Below are positions 7,864-16,430 of a DNA stretch of 64,000 nt, piece by piece. How positions within the stretch are numbered: the first letter of the stretch is position 1; each line of letters opens with the position of its first letter. A program made the position numbers and the translations under genes. The notes beneath the pieces were generated by a model. The model was not told the DNA's origin, did no database searches, and saw only the letters and a program-made list of their open reading frames with translations. This DNA comes from Chloroflexota bacterium (GTDB taxonomy: Bacteria > Chloroflexota > Anaerolineae > B4-G1 > DUEL01): the NCBI GenBank assembly GCA_014874475.1, contig JADBJJ010000012.1, forward strand, positions 1 through 64,000, written 5' to 3'.

Positions 7864-9075
7864 ATGAGGGCAAAGCGCAGTATTTTCTGCATCGGGTTTC
7901 TCATCCTGTGGCTCTTCCTGCCAGGGACGGCAGGAGCGCGGGATATGCCCGCCAGCGCGGCCTCGGACCTTCTGGCGGAGGAGGAGACTCGCCTGCTTTC
8001 CCCCTCCATCCCTGGCACCGGGGTCAGTGATATTGTCTGTACACCGGGGCGGCTCTGGCGCTGGCGGTCGTCCTGCCCGGACTACGGCCCCAGCGCCACC
8101 GCCTTCCGGGTCGTCCATATCCGTCTTCCCAATCCCCTCCCTCAACTGCCGGTGGTGGAACTGAAGCCTGACCCCGAGGAGGAGGTGGTCCCGTACACTT
8201 ATGCCTACGTCCATCGTCTCCCGTTAGAAATCTACCGTCATCCAATGGAGGCTGCGCTGGGCCTGCCGCCGGTGCGGATCCTCTATTCCGGCAACCAGTG
8301 GGTCAGTGTGGTGGGCCGGGTGGAGTATCAGGGGCAGACGTGGATTCAGATTAATGCCAACGAGTTCGTCCTCGCCGACGCGCTGACATTCGGGCGCCCT
8401 TCTCGCTTCCAGGGGATCTATCTCTCCGGACAGCCCGAATACCCCTTCGGCTGGATCAACCGCCCCGTGCGCCCCTCCCGTGTCCCCCAGGGAGCGCCAA
8501 ACCCGGCTGCGCCGCTGTATCGGCGTTACCAGGTGGTCACCATCTACGCCCAGGAGTTCCGGGCACCGGACGAACTGTGGTATCTCATCGGCCCCGACCA
8601 GTGGGTGGAGCAGAAGTACATTTCCAAAGTGACGGTGGATCCGCCGCCCGCTGGGGTGGCGCCGGGCGTGCGGTGGATAGAGGTAGACCTGTTTGAGCAG
8701 ACGCTGGCGGCGTATGAGGGGGAGCGGATGGTCTATGCTACGATGATCTCCAGCGGCCGACCCGGCTCCACCTGGACGCCGTCCGGGTTGTTCCGTATCT
8801 GGGGCAAGTTTGCTGCTGCCAAAATGAGCAACCCCGACACAACGGATGGAAGTCCCATCTGGTACTACCTGGAGGACGTGCCATGGACGATGTATTTTCA
8901 CAAGACGTACGCGCTCCACGGCGCCTACTGGCACGATTCCTTCGGGTTTACCCGTAGTTATGGGTGCGTGAACCTGCCCCCCCGGGATGCCCGCTGGCTT
9001 TACGATTGGGCCGAGGTGGGTATGCCGGTCTGGGTTCACTTCACGTCTCCCTTTCCTCAAGACGCAGACCGATGA
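7864..9075 (+). CDS. Exported L,D-transpeptidase (YkuD)
   Basis: YkuD enzymes crosslink peptidoglycan or attach proteins to it through a catalytic cysteine. The C-terminal domain (about residues 260-395) begins VRWIEVDLFEQTLAAYEG and contains the conserved His in YALHGAYWHDSFG and the nucleophile in RSYGCVNLPPRDA (Cys about 368). The N-terminus has a signal peptide, basic then hydrophobic (FCIGFLILWLFLPGTAGA). The middle part has beta-rich segments like SH3 repeats (PLEIYRHP, VVTIYAQEF) and may bind the wall. The start at 7864 has GGTGGGGAG in front; an ATG at 7849 is the alternative. Both lie downstream of the predicted transcription start. Confidence 0.88.
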   Translation: MRAKRSIFCIGFLILWLFLPGTAGARDMPASAASDLLAEEETRLLSPSIPGTGVSDIVCTPGRLWRWRSSCPDYGPSATAFRVVHIRLPNPLPQLPVVELKPDPEEEVVPYTYAYVHRLPLEIYRHPMEAALGLPPVRILYSGNQWVSVVGRVEYQGQTWIQINANEFVLADALTFGRPSRFQGIYLSGQPEYPFGWINRPVRPSRVPQGAPNPAAPLYRRYQVVTIYAQEFRAPDELWYLIGPDQWVEQKYISKVTVDPPPAGVAPGVRWIEVDLFEQTLAAYEGERMVYATMISSGRPGSTWTPSGLFRIWGKFAAAKMSNPDTTDGSPIWYYLEDVPWTMYFHKTYALHGAYWHDSFGFTRSYGCVNLPPRDARWLYDWAEVGMPVWVHFTSPFPQDADR

Positions 9076-9125
9076 TGCTGCAATGCTGCCGCAACGTCCC
9101 CATCTCTTTGGGCTGAGGAGGGCCC

Positions 9126-10361
9126 ATGAATTCTTTAGAAAAACGGTTGCGGCAACTGGAGCGCATCCTGGAAGTCAATCTGGAACTGGTCTCTACAGTG
9201 GAGATAGAGCCTTTGCTGGACCGCATCGTCTCCATCGCTGCCGAACTGACTGACAGTGAAGGGGCATCCATTCTCCTGCTGGATGAGCAGAGCGGCGATC
9301 TACGCTTCTGTACGGCGGCCGACCCGCAAATAAGCGCCCGCCTGAAGGAGATTCCCGTGCCTGTACACGGCTCCATCGCGGGCAGGGTGTTGACCGATCG
9401 ACAGCCCATGATTGTGGCCAACGCGACAACCGACCCCAGCCACTTCCGTCAGATTGGCGCGCAGATCGGCTTTCTAACCCGCTCCCTTCTGGCAGTCCCG
9501 CTTCAGGCCAGGGATCGGTGCATCGGGGTGCTGGAAGCCGTCAACAAACGGGACCCCAGCGGTTTCACCCAGGAAGACCTGGAGATTCTGACGGCGCTGG
9601 CCGCCCAGGCGACCGTCGCCATTGAGAATGCCCGCCTGGTGGAGGCGCTGCGGGCCGCCTACCGGAAGTTAGGGGAACTGGACCGGATGAAGTCGGATTT
9701 CATCGCCATCGCGTCCCACGAACTCCGGACGCCGCTCAGTCTGGTCCTGGGCTACGCCTCTCTGCTCCAGCAACAGGGCACTGGAGGTCGGGAACTGGAA
9801 GGGGTCCTGCGCGCGGCAACCCGTCTAAAAAATATCATTGAGACAATGCTGAATTTGCGCTATCTGGAAACCGGGGAGATGGTGCTCTCCCGAGAGGTGT
9901 TTGACCTGCGGGAGGAGGTGGCTCTGGCCTGTGAGACTTACCGCTCCCTGGCGGAATCCAGCGCGCTGACCATAGAATGCATTCTTCCAGAGACGCCGCT
10001 CATTGTCCGGGCGGACCGGGAGAAGATTCGTCTGGTGCTGGACAATCTGCTCTCCAATGCGGTGAAGTTCAATTCTCCTGGGGGGCGGGTAAAGGTACGC
10101 GCCATTCACCGGCCCGAGATGGCTGAAATCGTCGTCGCCGATACGGGGATAGGCATCCCGCCAGAAGCGCTCCCACGCATATTTGAACGGTTCTACCAGG
10201 CAGAGGACCCGATGACCCGGCGCTATGGGGGACTGGGGCTGGGGCTTTCCATTGTCAGAGAAATGGTGGAACGGCACGGAGGGCGGGTGTGGGCAGAGAG
10301 CACGCCGGGCGAGGGCAGCCGCTTCTACGTCCGGCTCCCGCTCTCCACACCAGACCGGTAG
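9126..10361 (+). CDS. GAF-domain histidine kinase
   Basis: This is a soluble sensor kinase of 411 residues. A short coiled start is followed by a GAF domain (about 25-170, ending in the typical LEILTALAAQATVAIENARL), a HisKA dimerisation helix with the phospho-accepting His in IASHELRTPLS (about 198), and a HATPase domain with N box LVLDNLLSNAVKF, G1 VADTGIGIPP and G2 GGLGLGLSIV. No membrane segment is present, so it probably senses an internal signal. No response regulator lies next to it. GAGGAGG (9115-9121) places the start. A rho-independent terminator follows directly. Confidence 0.93.
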   Translation: MNSLEKRLRQLERILEVNLELVSTVEIEPLLDRIVSIAAELTDSEGASILLLDEQSGDLRFCTAADPQISARLKEIPVPVHGSIAGRVLTDRQPMIVANATTDPSHFRQIGAQIGFLTRSLLAVPLQARDRCIGVLEAVNKRDPSGFTQEDLEILTALAAQATVAIENARLVEALRAAYRKLGELDRMKSDFIAIASHELRTPLSLVLGYASLLQQQGTGGRELEGVLRAATRLKNIIETMLNLRYLETGEMVLSREVFDLREEVALACETYRSLAESSALTIECILPETPLIVRADREKIRLVLDNLLSNAVKFNSPGGRVKVRAIHRPEMAEIVVADTGIGIPPEALPRIFERFYQAEDPMTRRYGGLGLGLSIVREMVERHGGRVWAESTPGEGSRFYVRLPLSTPDR

Positions 10362-10366
10362 GAGAA

Positions 10367-10419
10367 GAGGCGGGGTTGGGGGATAGCAGTGCAACGGCCA
10401 CCCCCAACCCCCTCTTTTT
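10367..10419 (+). terminator. Rho-independent terminator
   Basis: GGGGTTGGGGG (10372-10382) pairs perfectly with CCCCCAACCCC (10401-10411) over 11 bp, followed by CTCTTTTT. It ends the transcript of the GAF kinase. Confidence 0.85.
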
Positions 10420-10471
10420 ACCCCTACCAGGGGGGTGAAAACAGCCAATCTTGCCTGGCGAAGGAGCCAAT

Positions 10472-11614
10472 ATGGAATTTGAACTCTCTGAAGAACACCG
10501 TATGATTCAACGCACGGTGCGAGAGTTCGCCGAAAAGGAGATCGCTCCTCGCGCCGAGGAGATAGATGAGACAGACCGGTTCCCCGAAGACCTTTTCCGT
10601 CGGATGGGAGAACTGGGCATCCTGGGATTGCCGTTCCCGGAGGAGTACGGCGGCTCCGGCGGCGACTACATCGCCCTGGTCCTGGCTCTGGAGGAAATCG
10701 CCCGCGTCTCCGGCACTATGGCGATTATACTGGACGCCCATACATCCCTCTGCTGCGAGCCCATTTACCTCTTCGGCACCGAGGAACAGAGGCGGAAGTA
10801 CCTGGTACCCCTGGCGCGCGGGGAGAAAATCGGTGCCTTCGGCCTGACGGAGCCACAGGCCGGCTCCGATGCGGGCGCCACCCGCACCCGCGCGGTCCGC
10901 GAGGGCGACCACTGGGTCATCAACGGGCAGAAGTGTTTTATCACCAACGGCTCCGTCGCCGATGTGGTGGTCCTCACTGCCAAGACGGACCCCGAAGCGG
11001 GCACCCGGGGCATTTCCGCCTTCATCGTGGAGAAGGGAACGCCGGGGTTCCGCCCCGGACGGGACGAGAAGAAGATGGGGCTAAAGGGCTCCGTCACCTC
11101 TGAACTGTTCTTTGAGGACTGCCGCATTCCGGCGGAGAACTTGCTGGGGAAAGAAAATGAGGGGTTTAAGCAGTTCCTGACCACCCTGGACGCCGGTCGG
11201 GTGGCGATTGCCGCGATGGCGCTGGGGCTGGCTCAGGGAGCCTTTGAGCGCTCCGTGGCCTATGCCAAGCAGCGAGTCCAGTTTGGCCAGCCCATCGCCA
11301 ACTTCCAGGCCATCCAGTGGATGATTGCCGAAATGGCGACAGAGATTGAAGCGGCCCGTCTGATGGTCTACCGGGCCGCCCTGATGCGGACGAAGGGGGT
11401 GCGCTTTACCAAAGAGGCCGCTATGGCCAAACTCTTCACCACCGAGATGTCGGAGCGGGTCTGTCGGAAGGCCATCCAGATTCACGGCGGCTACGGCTAC
11501 ATTCGGGAGTACGCAGTGGAGCGGATGTACCGGGACCAGCGTCTATGTGCCATCGGTGAGGGGACCAACGAAATCCAGCGCCTGGTCATCGCCCGCCATG
11601 TGCTGCACGACTGA
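10472..11614 (+). CDS. Acyl-CoA dehydrogenase
   Basis: This FAD enzyme oxidises acyl-CoA to enoyl-CoA in beta-oxidation or related catabolism. The 380-residue length and motifs fit the short/medium-chain group: IGAFGLTEPQAGSDAG near residue 125, the ITNGSVADV segment, QVQFGQPIANFQ-type FAD contacts, IQIHGGYGYIREYAVERMYRD, and the catalytic Glu in GEGTNEIQR near the C-terminus. The ATG at 10472 has GAAGGAG six bases upstream; an in-frame TTG at 10451 is less likely. It may form a unit with the Nudix gene that overlaps its end; the Nudix type degrades CoA and its esters. Confidence 0.95.
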   Translation: MEFELSEEHRMIQRTVREFAEKEIAPRAEEIDETDRFPEDLFRRMGELGILGLPFPEEYGGSGGDYIALVLALEEIARVSGTMAIILDAHTSLCCEPIYLFGTEEQRRKYLVPLARGEKIGAFGLTEPQAGSDAGATRTRAVREGDHWVINGQKCFITNGSVADVVVLTAKTDPEAGTRGISAFIVEKGTPGFRPGRDEKKMGLKGSVTSELFFEDCRIPAENLLGKENEGFKQFLTTLDAGRVAIAAMALGLAQGAFERSVAYAKQRVQFGQPIANFQAIQWMIAEMATEIEAARLMVYRAALMRTKGVRFTKEAAMAKLFTTEMSERVCRKAIQIHGGYGYIREYAVERMYRDQRLCAIGEGTNEIQRLVIARHVLHD

Positions 11615-12236
11615 AAGCGAGTGGAGTGAGGCGGACATTCGCGCTGCGATGCGGCGCCCCCTGCCAGGGATAACAGCGCAGGTCACCATGGCCCCGCGCC
11701 CCCGCCCCTTCCGCCCTCCGGACGGGTCCACGCCCCGCCAGGCCGGAGTGCTGGTTCTCCTCTATCCGGTTGGGGGCCGGTTGCATCTGGTCTTTACCGT
11801 CCGCCCGACCAACCTGGACCATCATGCCGGACAGGTCTCCTTTCCGGGCGGCGGTTGGGAAGAGGGAGACACCTCTCTGATGGAAACGGCGCTCCGGGAG
11901 ACGCGCGAGGAACTGGGCATCCCCACCGGGGAGATAGAGGTGCTGGGCCCGTTGACCCCCCTTTACATCCCGGCCAGCCACAACATGGTTCATCCGTTCG
12001 TCGCCCTGGCTCCGCACCGCCCAGCCTTTCAGCCCGACCCGCTGGAAGTGGCGGAACTGCTGGAAGTCCCCCTGGCGACATTTCGGGACCTCGCCGTCCG
12101 CAGGGAGGACCGGGTGGAGCGGGACGGACTGGAGATGGTGATTCCGTACTACGCAGTGGGCAGCCACAAAATCTGGGGGGCAACGGCTGTCATCCTGGCG
12201 GAGTTTCTGGCCCTGCTGGAGGAGGGGCCTCTGTGA
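11598..12236 (+). CDS. Nudix hydrolase, CoA pyrophosphatase type
   Basis: The family hydrolyses CoA or acyl-CoA to phosphopantetheine and 3',5'-ADP. The Nudix box covers GGGWEEGDTSLMETALRETR with EELGI after it. The CoA-specific pre-motif is seen as LVFTVRPTNLDHHAGQVSFP. The C-terminal half carries hydrophobic segments usual for this group. The start is uncertain: the ATG at 11598 overlaps the acyl-CoA dehydrogenase end by 17 bases and keeps the conserved helix ADIRAAMRRPLPG; the ATG at 11649 would cut it. There is no strong ribosome site, so coupling to the upstream gene is likely. Confidence 0.88.
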   Translation: MCCTTESEWSEADIRAAMRRPLPGITAQVTMAPRPRPFRPPDGSTPRQAGVLVLLYPVGGRLHLVFTVRPTNLDHHAGQVSFPGGGWEEGDTSLMETALRETREELGIPTGEIEVLGPLTPLYIPASHNMVHPFVALAPHRPAFQPDPLEVAELLEVPLATFRDLAVRREDRVERDGLEMVIPYYAVGSHKIWGATAVILAEFLALLEEGPL

Positions 12237-12267
12237 GAAAAGGGAATCCACCTCCCTGTGCCCGCGC

Positions 12268-12295
12268 TGGACAAATTTGCAAAATCGTGTATTAT
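12268..12295 (+). promoter_or_regulatory. Candidate promoter of the M42 peptidase gene
   Basis: TGGACA (12268-12273) and TATTAT (12290-12295) are 16 bp apart in an AT-rich patch. A leader of about 130 nt would precede the ATG. I see no recognisable riboswitch in that leader. Confidence 0.4.
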
Positions 12296-12431
12296 TGAAT
12301 AAGTAGCCCGGGGAATTGGGGTTTGATGCCGTCGCTCAAGCCAGATATCTGTGGGAGGGGTTAACCCTGTGAATCCTCCTCGCGCTTTTGCTTTTATGCG
12401 AAATTTTTCCGGTGTCCCATCAGGAGGCAAA

Positions 12432-13502
12432 ATGGACCCTACACTGGAACTCCTATGCACACTCACTGAAGCCCACGGTGTCCCTGGATATGAACACGAA
12501 GTACGCGCCCTGGTACGCAGTTATCTGGAACCGCTGGGCTCTATAGAGCAGGACCGCATCGGCAGTCTCATCTGTCGTCAGGGAGAAGAGGGCCCTCGGG
12601 TAATGCTGGCCGGTCATATGGACGAAATTGGATTTATGGTCCATCATATCACCAAAGAGGGATTCCTGAAGTTTATCCCTATGGGCGGATGGTGGGATCA
12701 GGTCCTCCTGGGCCAACGGGTCATCGTCAAAACGCATAAGGGTGATATCCCCGGCGTCATCGGTGCCAAGCCACCTCACCTCCTGCCTCAAGAGGAGCGC
12801 AACAAGGTAGTGGAGAAGAAGGATATGTACATTGACATCGGCGCCACCTCCCAGGAGGAGGTGGAAGCCGCCGGAGTCCGGTTGGGCGACCCGGTGGTGC
12901 CGGCAGCGCTGTTCCAGGTAATGGCCAACGGAAAAGCATACCTGGGCAAGGCGTTTGACGACCGGGTCGGGGTAGCGCTGATGGTGGATGCGCTGCGTCA
13001 CTTTGCCCGGGCACCTCACCCCAATATCCTCTACGGCGTCGCCACGGTGATGGAGGAGGTGGGGACGCGGGGTGCCAAGACCAGTGCGGAGGTCGTCAAT
13101 CCCGATGTGGCCATCATCCTGGAATCCGACATCTGCGGGGATGTGCCCGGCATCAAACCGGAAGAGTCGGCGGTGAAACTGGGCGGTGGCCCCACCCTGG
13201 TGTTGGTGGACGCGCGCATGATCCCCAACCTCCGCCTGCGAGACCTGGTGATAGAGACGGCGAAAGCGCTGGATATTCCCCTCCAGTTCTCCGCCCTCAC
13301 CGGTGGCGCAACGGATGGCGCGATGATTCACCTTCACGGTACTGGCGTTCCTACCGTGGTCCTGGGCGTCCCGGCCCGCCACATCCACAGCCACTCTGCC
13401 ATTATCCACCGGGACGACTATGACCGGGCCCTCCGTCTGCTCATCGGCGTTGTGGAACGTCTGGACGCGGACACTGTCCAGCGACTGACTACTGACCGTT
13501 GA
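12432..13502 (+). CDS. M42 family metallopeptidase
   Basis: These are cytoplasmic dinuclear-metal aminopeptidases (often labelled endoglucanase M or FrvX) that trim peptides. The metal ligands can be followed: His in LAGHMDEIGF, Asp in KAFDDRVGV, the Glu pair in VMEEVGTRGA, Asp in LESDICGD, and His in RHIHSHSAIIH. The length of 356 residues is normal. The start at 12432 follows AGGAGG; the longer frame from 12351 lacks a site. The last codons and the following 30 bp contain the short-word repeat ACTGACTACTGACCGTTGAT. Confidence 0.93.
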   Translation: MDPTLELLCTLTEAHGVPGYEHEVRALVRSYLEPLGSIEQDRIGSLICRQGEEGPRVMLAGHMDEIGFMVHHITKEGFLKFIPMGGWWDQVLLGQRVIVKTHKGDIPGVIGAKPPHLLPQEERNKVVEKKDMYIDIGATSQEEVEAAGVRLGDPVVPAALFQVMANGKAYLGKAFDDRVGVALMVDALRHFARAPHPNILYGVATVMEEVGTRGAKTSAEVVNPDVAIILESDICGDVPGIKPEESAVKLGGGPTLVLVDARMIPNLRLRDLVIETAKALDIPLQFSALTGGATDGAMIHLHGTGVPTVVLGVPARHIHSHSAIIHRDDYDRALRLLIGVVERLDADTVQRLTTDR

Positions 13503-13530
13503 TGGCTACCGGCTAACGACTAACGGCTCC
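13480..13530 (+). repeat. Short-word repeat between peptidase and MutL-like genes
   Basis: Degenerate tandem copies of GACTAACGGCT-type words (CGACTGACTACTGACC, GGCTACCGGCTAACGACTAA) fill the junction up to the next start codon. There is no Shine-Dalgarno sequence in the stretch. A related block with AGACCACGGACGACAAC is at 16360-16385. Confidence 0.45.
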
Positions 13531-13531
13531 T

Positions 13532-15286
13532 ATGGCTCGCGAACAGCGAATCGGCTCCATACTGGCTCTGGATTGCGGCACTGTCCTGACCAAAGCCATC
13601 CTGCTGGATCAAGTGGAAGGCTCCTTCCATTTTGTCGCCCGGGGTGCCGCCCTGACGACAACGGGCTCTCCGTGGCGGGATGTCGCCCTGGGAATCCAGC
13701 ACGCCATAGAGCAGGTGGAAGACATCACCGGGAGGGTGCTGCTGGATGACGCCCGCCGCCTGATTATCCTCCAGCGGGAGGGAACTGTGGGGGTGGATGC
13801 CTGCGTGGCCGTCAGCAGCGCTGCTACCCCGTTGCGGGTGGTACTGGCTGGATTGGTGCCTGAACTGAGCCTCTCCGTTGCCCAGCGCGCCGTATCCGGC
13901 ACTTACGCGCTGGTGGAGGACCTGATCGTCCAGGACCCCCGGCGCAAGATGAGCGAGGAGGAGCAGATTCGCGTTGTGTTGCAGCGCCGGCCCGATGTGC
14001 TCTGTGTAGTGGGCGGCACCGACGGCGGAGCCGTACTGCCAGTCCTGGAACTGGTGGAGACACTGGCGCTGGCCTGCTCTATGCTGCCGGAGGGGGAACG
14101 CCCGCAGATGCTCTTTGCGGGCAACACCGCGCTTCGCCAGAAGGTGGTGGACCTGGTGGGCGGACAGGCCTCCGTCCGTTCGGTGGATAACGTCCTCCCC
14201 TCCCCGACCCTGGAAAATCCGATCGGCCTGCAGAGCGAACTGGAGAATCTCTATCGCCAGAAGCAACTGGCCCAACTGCCAGGCGGGGAAATTCTCCAAC
14301 GCTGGTTGAACGTCCCCCTGATGCCCGTCAGTGAGTCCTTTGCCCGGTATATCCAGTATATCTGGTACCTGGACGAATCCCCCAAGGGGACGCTAGGAAT
14401 AGAAGTGGGGGCGGCCCATACTCTGGTAACGGCTGTCTTCGGCGGGGAGCCAGCGATAACGGTGCGGGCCGGGCTGGGCTCCATATACGGAGTGGAGCGC
14501 CTGGTAGAGCAACAAGGGGCAGAGACGTTTCTGCGCTGGATGCCCGTCCCCTTCAAACCCGAACAACTGCGATCCGTTTTGCACTACCGTTCCCTCTGGC
14601 CGGCCAGCGTCCCTCAAGAGGCGGAGGAAGTCTGGCTGGAGCAGAGCATCGTGCGGGAAGTTCTCCGGGAAGCCCTTCGGTCCGCCCGCCCGGCCTGGCG
14701 CCCCGGAAAAGCCCTACCGTACCCCCGGTTATCCCCCCTCTTTGATCCCATTCTGGTCGGCGGAGGCGCGCTGGCCTCAGTCCCCCGCCCCGGCCAACTG
14801 GCCCTGATGGTCCTGGACGCGGTGGAACCGATCGGAATTTCCACCCTCCTACTGGATGCTCACGGCATAGCGCCAGTGCTGGGAGCAGTGGCTATACTGA
14901 AGCCGATAGCGGCGGTGGAAGTAGTGGATAACGGCGGTCTGGTCAACCTGGCGACCGTCATTGCCCCGGTGGGCACGGCCCGGAAGGGGGATATCATTCT
15001 GCGGATCCGGGTTCATTACGAAAAAGGCGGCACTCTGGACGCGGAGGTTCCGTACGGCTCCTTGGAGGTCCTCCCCCTTTCGCCTGGAGAGGAGGCCGTG
15101 CTGGAACTTCGGCCGCGCGGCCGGATAGACGTGGGGTTGGGACCGGGGCGCGGCGGCAAACGGCGGGTCTGTGGCGGTCTGGTGGGACTGATCGTGGACG
15201 CTCGCGGCCGTCCGCTCCAACTGCCCGCCGACCCGTACGCCCGAATGGCCCAGGTCCAGCAGTGGCTCTGGGACGTGGGAGGATGA
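13532..15286 (+). CDS. MutL/GlmL-like ATPase, no mutase nearby
   Basis: The N-terminus ILALDCGTVLTKAILLD is the phosphate-1 loop of an actin/Hsp70-fold ATPase. The overall pattern (VVGGTDGGAVLPVLELVE, QMLFAGNTALRQ, IEVGAAHTLVTAVF, ILVGGGALASVPRPGQ) matches the glutamate mutase accessory protein MutL/GlmL. In known systems that protein sits beside the mutase subunits GlmS/GlmE and serves the B12 enzyme. Here no B12-binding or mutase gene is present in the window. At 584 residues it is longer than clostridial MutL (around 460); the extra part is at the C-terminus (about 480-584). It overlaps the next gene by the ATGA arrangement. No ribosome site is visible before the ATG. Confidence 0.8.
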   Translation: MAREQRIGSILALDCGTVLTKAILLDQVEGSFHFVARGAALTTTGSPWRDVALGIQHAIEQVEDITGRVLLDDARRLIILQREGTVGVDACVAVSSAATPLRVVLAGLVPELSLSVAQRAVSGTYALVEDLIVQDPRRKMSEEEQIRVVLQRRPDVLCVVGGTDGGAVLPVLELVETLALACSMLPEGERPQMLFAGNTALRQKVVDLVGGQASVRSVDNVLPSPTLENPIGLQSELENLYRQKQLAQLPGGEILQRWLNVPLMPVSESFARYIQYIWYLDESPKGTLGIEVGAAHTLVTAVFGGEPAITVRAGLGSIYGVERLVEQQGAETFLRWMPVPFKPEQLRSVLHYRSLWPASVPQEAEEVWLEQSIVREVLREALRSARPAWRPGKALPYPRLSPLFDPILVGGGALASVPRPGQLALMVLDAVEPIGISTLLLDAHGIAPVLGAVAILKPIAAVEVVDNGGLVNLATVIAPVGTARKGDIILRIRVHYEKGGTLDAEVPYGSLEVLPLSPGEEAVLELRPRGRIDVGLGPGRGGKRRVCGGLVGLIVDARGRPLQLPADPYARMAQVQQWLWDVGG

Positions 15287-15291
15287 GGAAT

Positions 15292-16359
15292 ATGCGCTTC
15301 TATCTTCCTCAGACAGTCATCTCGCCCCTGACCATTATCCGGAAGGAACGGCTACTTCCCGGCGAGGGGGAGATTCTGGTGCGCGAGGGAGACCGGGTAG
15401 AACCCGTGCAGGTCATTGGACAAGCCGCCGTGCCCGGGGAGTTCCGGATCGTCAACCTGGCCCAAATACTGGGCGTGCCTCGTCGGGCCGTCCGCCGCTA
15501 CCTCAAGGTGAAGCCCGGACAGGAGGTCCGGCAGGGGGATGTCCTCGCTGCCCGGGGGGGGCTAACCCAGCGGGTTTGTCGGGCGCCCATCACCGGGACA
15601 GTGACGGGCATCGGCGGCGGACGACTCATCCTTGAGGCCCCTCCGCAGATTGTAGAGGTCCGTGCGGGCTATCCCGGCGTCGTGAGACGAGTCATCCGGG
15701 GGAAAAGTGTGACGATTCAGGTAGCCGGCGCCCTCATCCAGTGCGCCTGGGGCAATCAGCAGGAAGGGTTCGGAGTCCTGCGCGTCCTGACGGATTCCCG
15801 GGAGAAGCCCCTACGGGTGCGGATGATAGATGCTTCATGCCGAGGGACGATTCTGATCGGCGGCACCCTGGCAGATGGGGACGCCCTGGATCAAGCCATA
15901 GAGATGCAAGTGCGGGGGATTGTCGTAGGGGGACTGGCGCCAGAGTTGCTGGAGAAAGCGCACCAGGCTCCCTTTCCTGTGTTGGCCACTGAGGGGCCGG
16001 GGAATGTCCCCATGTCCCCCCGATGTTTCCAGTTGCTGTCCACCTACAACGGACGAGAAGCGGTGTTAGATGGACGTTGTGCTGGCGGGCGCTCTGTCCT
16101 TCGCCCCGAAATTATCGTGCCTCTCCCTGCGGAGCCGGGGACTGGCCCCCTGGAACTGCCCGACATAGCGCTCAGTGTGGGGGACATGGTCCGGGTTATC
16201 CGGGCTCCGTACGCGGGTCAAACCGGCACCGTGGTCGCTTTTATCAACGCAGGACGTCCGACCACGGGAAACCACCTGCCGGTCGCTAAAATTGCGGTAT
16301 TAGGGGAAGAGTCCCCTTTGATCGTGCCGGTCTTCAACCTGGAAGTCATCCGATCCTGA
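15292..16359 (+). CDS. Unrecognised barrel/KOW-like partner of MutL-like protein
   Basis: I do not recognise the family. Residues 10-140 contain repeated GEGEILVREGDRVEPVQVIG and VKPGQEVRQGDVLAARGG stretches followed by APITGTVTGIGGGRLILEAP. This is a pattern like barrel-sandwich (biotinyl/lipoyl or RnfC-type) domains, but with no lipoyl Lys motif. The middle (about 180-275) looks like an alpha/beta unit (GTILIGGTLADGDALDQAIE, RGIVVGGLAPELLEKA). The C-terminus has a KOW-like SH3 segment, GDMVRVIRAPYAGQTGTVVA. The start at 15292 has GGAGG nine bases upstream; ATG 15283 overlaps the previous stop. Tight coupling suggests the protein works with the MutL-like ATPase, as a scaffold or substrate adaptor. 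Confidence 0.7.
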   Translation: MRFYLPQTVISPLTIIRKERLLPGEGEILVREGDRVEPVQVIGQAAVPGEFRIVNLAQILGVPRRAVRRYLKVKPGQEVRQGDVLAARGGLTQRVCRAPITGTVTGIGGGRLILEAPPQIVEVRAGYPGVVRRVIRGKSVTIQVAGALIQCAWGNQQEGFGVLRVLTDSREKPLRVRMIDASCRGTILIGGTLADGDALDQAIEMQVRGIVVGGLAPELLEKAHQAPFPVLATEGPGNVPMSPRCFQLLSTYNGREAVLDGRCAGGRSVLRPEIIVPLPAEPGTGPLELPDIALSVGDMVRVIRAPYAGQTGTVVAFINAGRPTTGNHLPVAKIAVLGEESPLIVPVFNLEVIRS

Positions 16360-16430
16360 CGACAGACCACGGACGACAACGTTGGTCAGCGGCCAGTCAT
16401 CTGTGGTCCAATGGCCAAAAGGAGCGAAGT

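Noticed and set aside
13532-16359. Glutamate mutase operon
   Set aside because: Neither mutase subunit nor a B12-binding motif is present; only the MutL-like ATPase is.
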